The notes under the pieces: generated by a model | What the model saw: only the letters and a program-made list of their open reading frames with translations | The model's database searches: none | Told to the model about the DNA's origin: nothing | Origin: an uncultured Collinsella sp. | GTDB taxonomy: Bacteria > Actinomycetota > Coriobacteriia > Coriobacteriales > Coriobacteriaceae | Assembly: GCA_902465265.1 (NCBI GenBank) | Contig: CABQMF010000069.1 | Span: 1-6,814 of the forward strand | Direction of reading: 5' to 3' | Length of the DNA: 6,814 nucleotides | Shown: one piece after another, positions 1-3,323 of the stretch | How the letters are laid out: each line of letters opens with the position of its first letter | Numbering within the stretch: position 1 is the first letter of the stretch | Made by a program: the position numbers and the translations under genes

Positions 1-81
1 AAATTCCAGGCTGAAAAGCAAAGGAGTATCGAAGCCGTCAATGCTCATTTCCTATCGAACACGCGGGTCAAAACAAGCTAA
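1..81 (+). CDS. Probable 3' end of an unidentified plus-strand gene (partial)
   Basis: Reading from base 1, the frame stays open for 26 codons and stops at TAA (79-81). The peptide ends in EAVNAHFLSNTRVKTS and is polar and helix-like, with a normal residue mix. The piece is too short to assign a family. A second frame is also open here for a similar length, so coding status is uncertain. The stop codon lies inside a perfect 10-bp palindrome, GCTAATTAGC (77-86). If real, the gene ends about 100 bp before the RHH gene on the same strand and could be co-transcribed or functionally linked with it, for example as a toxin in a reversed toxin-antitoxin order. That link is speculation, because promoter-like DNA lies between the two. 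Confidence 0.35.
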   Translation, partial: KFQAEKQRSIEAVNAHFLSNTRVKTS

Positions 82-95
82 TTAGCCTGATAAAC

Positions 96-130
96 TGTTT
101 GTATTTTTGTCTACAAAACTGTATACAAAA
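96..130 (+). promoter_or_regulatory. Candidate promoter and tandem operator array ahead of the RHH gene
   Basis: Three 8-mers of the form TGTNTACA begin exactly 12 bp apart: TGTTTGTA (96-103), TGTCTACA (108-115) and TGTATACA (120-127, a perfect palindrome). The second and third are each followed by AAAA. A -35-like TTGTAT (99-104) and a -10-like TATACA (122-127) sit 17 bp apart within the array. Ribbon-helix-helix proteins typically bind tandem short palindromes cooperatively and often repress their own promoter. This array is therefore a plausible autoregulatory operator for the gene starting at 182. The repeats and spacing are seen directly; promoter activity and autoregulation are inferred. 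Confidence 0.45.
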
Positions 131-171
131 AGAGTATCCGTTGACCTGTGCTCGACATTATGCCGATCGAT

Positions 172-177
172 AGGAGG
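172..177 (+). promoter_or_regulatory. Ribosome binding site fixing the RHH gene start
   Basis: AGGAGG lies 4 bp before the ATG at 182. It is a full Shine-Dalgarno core and favours this ATG over the in-frame TTG at 107, which sits inside the operator/promoter array and has no comparable site. Confidence 0.8.
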
Positions 178-181
178 CGCC

Positions 182-448
182 ATGGATGCTAAGCAGCTCG
201 AAAAGATGATGGGATTTGCCCCTGGAGAGTTGGAGAAAACCGCGGAAGCCTACGAAAAAGATGAGTGGCCGAAAGGTCGAACCATCAAGTTGGGAAGGCC
301 ACCAATCTCTGATGAGCCGAGCGTCGTTTTATCAGCACGTGTGGGTGAATCGGTTCTTGAAGCGTTTGACGCAAAAGCAAAGCGCCATGGGCAAACACGT
401 ACGGAGCGACTCAGGGAGCTCATCACGCTCGATGCGATGATTGCCTAG
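182..448 (+). CDS. CopG-type ribbon-helix-helix protein, antitoxin-like (88 aa)
   Basis: This is a small, charged, cytoplasmic DNA-binding protein. Residues about 47-54 (SVVLSARV) form the expected beta strand. Residues 56-69 (ESVLEAFDAKAKRH) and 72-84 (TRTERLRELITLD) form the two helices of a ribbon-helix-helix fold, with G70 at the usual turn and an R-T-E-R start to helix 2. Residues 1-45 are an acidic, Trp-containing extension ending in a GRPP motif (39-42), a layout I associate with actinobacterial CopG-family antitoxin-like proteins. The RHH pairs as a dimer whose strands enter the DNA major groove. No toxin gene follows: the next 145 bp hold only inverted repeats and then the convergent dus gene. 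It may be an orphan antitoxin, a simple repressor, or the partner of the gene ending at 81. The fold is confident; the target and the toxin link are not. It probably represses its own promoter through the array at 96-130. Confidence 0.82.
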   Translation: MDAKQLEKMMGFAPGELEKTAEAYEKDEWPKGRTIKLGRPPISDEPSVVLSARVGESVLEAFDAKAKRHGQTRTERLRELITLDAMIA

Positions 449-469
449 TCACCCGCCGACCAAACATGT

Positions 470-530
470 ACGTCAGCATCCAAAGTCGACATTTTTCGAC
501 ATCTTTGGATGCTGACGTGCTGCTCTTTTT
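470..530 (+). terminator. Hairpin terminator after the RHH gene, long perfect stem
   Basis: A perfect 16-bp inverted repeat (470-485 with 503-518) lies 21 bp after the RHH stop and is extended by two more pairs if G-U is allowed. The 17-bp loop contains a 7-bp direct repeat, TCGACAT (486-492 and 496-502). It also holds a competing inner stem, GTCGA (485-489) with TCGAC (496-500). CTCTTTTT (523-530) follows a few bases after the stem on the plus strand, so termination of the RHH transcript is likely, though the T tract is displaced. The stem is longer than usual for a simple terminator. A dispersed palindromic repeat is the alternative. Confidence 0.6.
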
Positions 531-538
531 GCAGGGGA

Positions 539-590
539 GTCATTGGGGTCGTTCTTAAATGCCTAGTCGTTAAAGAACGTCCCTGATGAC
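539..590 (-). terminator. Imperfect long hairpin after dus
   Basis: Beginning 3 bp beyond the dus stop on the minus strand, GTCAT (539-543) pairs with ATGAC (586-590), GGG with CCC, and CGTTCTT (550-556) with AAGAACG (573-579). One U-U mismatch and two G-U pairs interrupt an arm of about 18 bp around a central loop. Its position at the 3' end of dus suggests an end-of-transcript structure. No T run follows on the minus strand, so it is not a textbook intrinsic terminator. It may protect the 3' end or act together with the neighbouring hairpin at 470-518 as a two-way barrier between convergent genes. Confidence 0.45.
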
Positions 591-593
591 TAG

Positions 594-1547
594 TTAGCCG
601 TGGAAGCGAGCTGTAGGTGCAAGCGGCTGTTCGCGAAAGACGCGCTCGACGGCGGCGCGGTATTCGTCAACCTTTTTGGTCTTACGTACGAGTTTGTGAA
701 CGGTAGCGGGGTCGGCGAAGGCGCATTTGGCGTAGAACCACCACTCCTTCATGCGAAAGACCGCGTTGCCGCCAATCTCTTCTGCATAGGCTGCAAACAG
801 CGTATCATGGAAACGCTGCAGCTCGGCTGCCGTGGCAGCAGGACCGCCGTTGACCATGCGAGCCAGCGCGGGGTTCGCGAGCAGGCCGCGTCCCAGCATC
901 ACATGGCGTGTACCGGGATAGGCCTCCACCAACGCGTCTATATCCTCAAGATCGAAAATGTCACCGTTATAGGCCACGGGGAACGGCGCGCGCTCCAGCG
1001 TCTCGCCGTAAAACTCCTTGCGCGGCGATCCCGTATAGCGGTCCTTTTGCACGCGCGGGTGCACGATCAGCTCTGCCAACGGCATGCGGCAGTACAGATC
1101 GAGCACGCGCTCGTATTCGTCGTCACTCTCCAGCCCCAGCCTGGTCTTGACCGATACCGGCAATGGCGAGCGTTCGCACACATCGCTCAAGAACACCTCG
1201 AGCTCATCGAGATTGCGCAGAAAACCCGATCCTTTGCCCTTGGCGACAACCGTTCCCGAGGGGCAACCCAAGTTGAGATTGACCTCGCGATAGCCCATGT
1301 CGGCGAGCATCTGTGCCGCCCACACAAACTCGTCCGCGTTCTTGGACATCAGCTGAGGCACTACGTTAAGCCCCTGGTTATTGGCAGGATCGATCTCCTT
1401 AAATGCCTTGCCGCCAAAGCGGTTTCCCACCCGCGGCGGCGGCAAAAACGGCGTGTAATAACAATCGAGCGCACCGAAGCACTCCGCATGCACGCGACGG
1501 AACACATGCCCGGTAATACCCTCCATAGGGGCCAGCGAAAGGATCAT
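594..1547 (-). CDS. dus: tRNA-dihydrouridine synthase family protein (317 aa)
   Basis: This flavoenzyme reduces specific uridines in tRNA loops to 5,6-dihydrouridine, using FMN and NADPH, in the cytoplasm. The N-terminal TIM barrel starts with LAPMEGIT (5-12), the FMN-phosphate-side strand. NLNLGCPS (90-97) carries the catalytic cysteine, Cys95. SVKTRLG (132-138) provides the conserved Lys134 and Arg136. IVHPR (161-165) gives His163. YNGDI (193-197) and LGRGLLANP (218-226) form the late FMN-binding strands. The C-terminal part (about 240-317) is the helical tRNA-binding domain and includes RMKEWW (265-270). The length matches short bacterial Dus enzymes; which subtype, and so which uridine, cannot be assigned. 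The ATG at 1547 is supported by GAGAGA (1555-1560, minus) 7 bp upstream. The gene is monocistronic: convergent with the RHH gene and divergent from the membrane protein. All key residues are present. Confidence 0.95.
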   Translation of the reverse strand: MILSLAPMEGITGHVFRRVHAECFGALDCYYTPFLPPPRVGNRFGGKAFKEIDPANNQGLNVVPQLMSKNADEFVWAAQMLADMGYREVNLNLGCPSGTVVAKGKGSGFLRNLDELEVFLSDVCERSPLPVSVKTRLGLESDDEYERVLDLYCRMPLAELIVHPRVQKDRYTGSPRKEFYGETLERAPFPVAYNGDIFDLEDIDALVEAYPGTRHVMLGRGLLANPALARMVNGGPAATAAELQRFHDTLFAAYAEEIGGNAVFRMKEWWFYAKCAFADPATVHKLVRKTKKVDEYRAAVERVFREQPLAPTARFHG

Positions 1548-1572
1548 CTACTGTTCTCTCATATCAACGAAC

Positions 1573-1599
1573 GTGACAAAGGAAACGCCCCATTGTCAC
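1573..1599. repeat. Inverted repeat GTGACAA/TTGTCAC in the dus leader
   Basis: GTGACAA (1573-1579) and TTGTCAC (1593-1599) form a perfect 7-bp inverted repeat with a 13-bp spacer. It lies between the candidate dus -10 (1604-1609) and the dus ribosome binding site. It could be an operator overlapping the transcription start or a hairpin in the leader RNA. It resembles the palindrome at 3291-3323 (GCGACAAAG...CTTTGTCGC), so a dispersed repeat family is the alternative. Confidence 0.5.
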
Positions 1600-1603
1600 A
1601 TGC

Positions 1604-1633
1604 ATTATGCCTTGTCCTTGAGGCGGCCCACAA
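1604..1633 (-). promoter_or_regulatory. Weak candidate promoter for dus
   Basis: On the minus strand CATAAT (1604-1609) matches the -10 consensus at five of six bases. TTGTGG (1628-1633), 18 bp upstream, is a weak -35. It would give a leader of roughly 50 bases to the dus ATG, spanning the dyad at 1573-1599. This is consensus matching only. Confidence 0.3.
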
Positions 1634-1715
1634 GGCGGAGGCAGTTACTTGACGCCAACCAGCCCTCCAGCCGTCCCTGCGCAACGAAGGTGAACGGTGT
1701 CCACGAACAGCAAAT

Positions 1716-1737
1716 GGGGCCGCTTCACAGCGGCTCC
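1716..1737. repeat. GC-rich 8-bp hairpin in the intergenic region
   Basis: GGGGCCGC (1716-1723) pairs with GCGGCTCC (1730-1737), with one G-U wobble on the plus-strand RNA, around the six-base loop TTCACA. No T run follows directly on either strand, so it is a weak terminator candidate. It may belong to an unannotated transcript or be a remnant of a repeat. Function unknown. Confidence 0.4.
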
Positions 1738-1807
1738 CTCGCTCGCCACTTTTCCTTTGATGGCGGCTTCATACTCTAAAAGATGGCACCCACGATTAAG
1801 CGATCAC

Positions 1808-1866
1808 CAACAGCACGCTGTTGACCGCCATGTCTGAACAACAGACACCCTCCACTCATCTATACT
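1808..1866 (+). promoter_or_regulatory. Two adjacent dyads and a -10 box ahead of the membrane-protein gene
   Basis: CAACAGCACGCTGTTG (1808-1823) is a 7-bp inverted repeat with a 2-bp centre. TGTCTGAACAACAGACA (1831-1847) is a 6-bp inverted repeat with a 5-bp centre. TATACT (1861-1866) is a good -10-like box about 48 bp before the ATG at 1915. The second dyad would cover the -35 position, where no good -35 hexamer is seen. That layout fits a regulated promoter with a bound regulator, but the regulator is not identifiable. Confidence 0.35.
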
Positions 1867-1914
1867 CAAGAATGCGTGCGCATCGCCCCAAAAACGATGA
1901 AAGTCGAGGCTCCC

Positions 1915-3048
1915 ATGCAGCAGCTCACCGAACAAGAAAAGAAACGCATCCAGCGGTACTGCACGTACCCCAAAATTGCAGCGACCGCACTCGTCATGTC
2001 GTTCGTAGCATGCCTGTTGATGTTGCCGCTCCAAATGATCAACGATATCGCGTTCCACCAAAAGGAATTCCAACCCGCGGGCATATATACCGCCATTGCA
2101 CTCACCGCAATCGAACTCGCCATCTTTTGCTATTGCGCTCTTGCGCCGCGCTTTGGAATGCAGGGCAAACAGTGGAAGGAGCTGCAGAGCAGGCTTGCGG
2201 TAACCCAGACCAACAAGGACCGTTCCGCGGAGGTCGCCGGCGTGCTCGCCACGCAAGCTGCCGGCCGCCTGCTCAAGAACAGTGATAACGATCTCGCGCG
2301 CAACCTGGGCGGCGCCGCCGAGGTCGCCGGCGCCGTAGGGGCAGTCGCCACGGCGGCAGACGTGCTGGCCGAAACCTCGAGCAATGCCGAGGCCATGGCA
2401 AACGCATACGGCGTGACGATTCCAAGCGTCAAGAAGCAGGTCATAGCTCTCGCGGTGGTGCCCGCCATTGTGCTGCTTGGCGTCTACATCCCGCAGTTTG
2501 TCCAGGGAAATAACGAGCTTCAGGCAAGAAAGGCTGCAGCCGCCGAGCAGCTCGCCATCGCGCAAGATGCCTTGGAGCCCGTGTGCGAACGCGTCGCAGC
2601 AGACGACCCATACGAGTCGTATCACGACTACGGCTACCGCATAATCGGCTATCTGCGCGACAATGACCTTGGCGCTCAAGCAGCCTATATCTACCTTTCT
2701 TTTGATGTAGACGGCACGCTCACGGACGTCGATTACACCAGTCAGATCGACCCCGAGGCAAGCCTTGCAGACAACCTCGCCCGCGCCGAGCAGGATATCG
2801 CGACGCTCTGTGCCCCGCTCAATGGGCTGGACGTTTCCGTTGCCACGCCGGACTTGCTCACGCCATGCAGCCTGTCGGATGAATTTAAGCAGGCATTTTT
2901 AGCCGGCTCCCTATATGAAGAAATCAGCATCAAGACGGAGGGCGAATCCATCAGGTCGTACTACACCTTTGACACCGAGCCCAAAGAAGAGTTTGACGAG
3001 TACACCCATCCGGAAATTCGCCTCATGCTCTCTGCAAAGGAGGACTAG
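1915..3048 (+). CDS. Three-helix membrane protein of unknown function (377 aa)
   Basis: I do not recognise a family. Residues 1-19 are polar and basic. Hydrophobic segments at about 20-42 (KIAATALVMSF...) and 56-78 (GIYTAIALTAIELAIFCYCAL) form a likely hairpin of two membrane helices. Residues 80-130 are polar, and 131-152 are rich in Gly and Ala. A third helix lies at about 175-197 (VIALAVVPAIVLLGVYIPQF). Residues 198-377 form an acidic soluble domain with an Ala/Glu/Gln-rich helix (200-225), aromatic pairs such as YESYHDYGY, and cysteines at 224, 299 and 318. With a cytoplasmic N-terminus and three helices, the acidic C-terminal domain would be outside. The ATG at 1915 is chosen because GAGG (1906-1909) lies 5 bp upstream; upstream in-frame GTG (1876) and ATG (1897) lack such a site. 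Codon use with GC-rich third positions supports this strand over the Cys-rich antisense frame. It stands alone, convergent with the ABC gene. Confidence 0.82.
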   Translation: MQQLTEQEKKRIQRYCTYPKIAATALVMSFVACLLMLPLQMINDIAFHQKEFQPAGIYTAIALTAIELAIFCYCALAPRFGMQGKQWKELQSRLAVTQTNKDRSAEVAGVLATQAAGRLLKNSDNDLARNLGGAAEVAGAVGAVATAADVLAETSSNAEAMANAYGVTIPSVKKQVIALAVVPAIVLLGVYIPQFVQGNNELQARKAAAAEQLAIAQDALEPVCERVAADDPYESYHDYGYRIIGYLRDNDLGAQAAYIYLSFDVDGTLTDVDYTSQIDPEASLADNLARAEQDIATLCAPLNGLDVSVATPDLLTPCSLSDEFKQAFLAGSLYEEISIKTEGESIRSYYTFDTEPKEEFDEYTHPEIRLMLSAKED

Positions 3049-3090
3049 TAGCCTACGCTCTAATTGCCGCTCGCAAACGCCGTCTATATC

Positions 3091-3276
3091 TCGAGGTCTA
3101 ATACTTTTCCCGAGAAGTGAACGGCTAGATTTGGACCCCCGAAGCATCGACATTTTTAGACGTCAAACCCGCAGGATTTGACTGGCAAAACCGCAGGAAA
3201 TTGCATCTCGAAAGCGCCGATGCTTCGGGGGTCCATTTTGACTCGTTCACTTCTCGGGAAAAGTATTAGACCTCGA
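3091..3276. repeat. Large 186-bp inverted repeat element
   Basis: The outer arms are a perfect 33-bp inverted repeat (3091-3123 with 3244-3276). An 8-bp by 8-bp mismatched block follows. A second perfect 18-bp arm (3132-3149 with 3218-3235) then pairs TGGACCCCCGAAGCATCG with its complement. Altogether 51 of 59 arm positions pair. The 68-bp core holds two small hairpins that both carry CCGCAGGA. The element sits between two convergent gene ends, so it may act as a bidirectional terminator or RNA barrier. The size and arm layout also suit a miniature mobile or dispersed repeat element. No clear target-site duplication flanks it. No T run follows the stem. Confidence 0.85.
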
Positions 3277-3290
3277 TTTTCAAGCCACCC

Positions 3291-3323
3291 AATGCGACAA
3301 AGTGGCCGTCCCTTTGTCGCATT
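3291..3323. terminator. 12-bp perfect hairpin at the ABC gene's 3' end
   Basis: AATGCGACAAAG (3291-3302) and CTTTGTCGCATT (3312-3323) form a perfect stem with a 9-base loop. It overlaps two bases of the ABC gene's TAA stop (3322-3324), so it would form at the very end of that minus-strand transcript. It lacks a T run on the minus strand. It shares the GACAAAG/TTTGTC core with the dyad at 1573-1599. A terminator or transcript-end stabiliser is likely; a dispersed palindrome is the alternative. Confidence 0.5.

Larger units (their letters stand above)
1548..1914. other. Divergent intergenic region, no convincing gene
   Basis: These 367 bp separate the divergent dus and membrane-protein genes. 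The left part carries the dus ribosome binding site, a leader dyad and a candidate promoter. The middle holds a GC-rich hairpin (1716-1737). The right part holds two close dyads and a TATACT box upstream of 1915. Short open stretches exist on both strands (for example minus 1605-1724, about 39 codons), but none has a start codon with a ribosome binding site or a recognisable product. It is longer than two simple promoters need, so a small RNA or a decayed gene cannot be excluded. Confidence 0.5.

Noticed and set aside
141..161. TTGACC (141-146) as a -35 for a promoter nearer the RHH gene
   Set aside because: No acceptable -10 lies 16-18 bp downstream; CATTAT is only 9 bp away.
107..181. Upstream TTG start for the RHH gene adding 25 residues
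   Set aside because: The extension overlaps the promoter/operator-like array and lacks a ribosome binding site, whereas AGGAGG directly precedes the ATG at 182.
442..568. 9-bp direct repeat TGCCTAGTC (442-450 and 560-568) as a possible attachment site
   Set aside because: It is short, only 109 bp separates the copies, and no integrase or mobile cargo is present; chance is sufficient.
600..1652. 350-codon open frame on the plus strand
   Set aside because: It lies antisense to the clearly real dus gene, is rich in His, Cys and Arg with no domain, and is explained by the codon bias of dus.
1605..1724. Short minus-strand open stretch ending in a protein-like GRLKDKA tail
   Set aside because: It has about 39 codons, no start with a ribosome binding site, and a stop directly upstream. 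It could be a gene remnant but cannot be supported.
1804..2679. 291-codon open frame on the minus strand
   Set aside because: It overlaps the membrane-protein gene on the opposite strand and has a Cys/His-rich antisense-like composition. The plus strand has a ribosome binding site, membrane helices and better codon use.
2915..3181. Open frame running into the large inverted repeat, and its minus-strand counterpart at 3156-3392
   Set aside because: Both take their similar peptide (RGLILFPRSER) from the two arms of the inverted repeat. They overlap the ends of real genes, so they are by-products of the repeat.
3085..3282. Target-site duplication around the large inverted repeat
   Set aside because: The flanks TATATC and TTTTCA do not match, so recent insertion of a mobile element is not shown.
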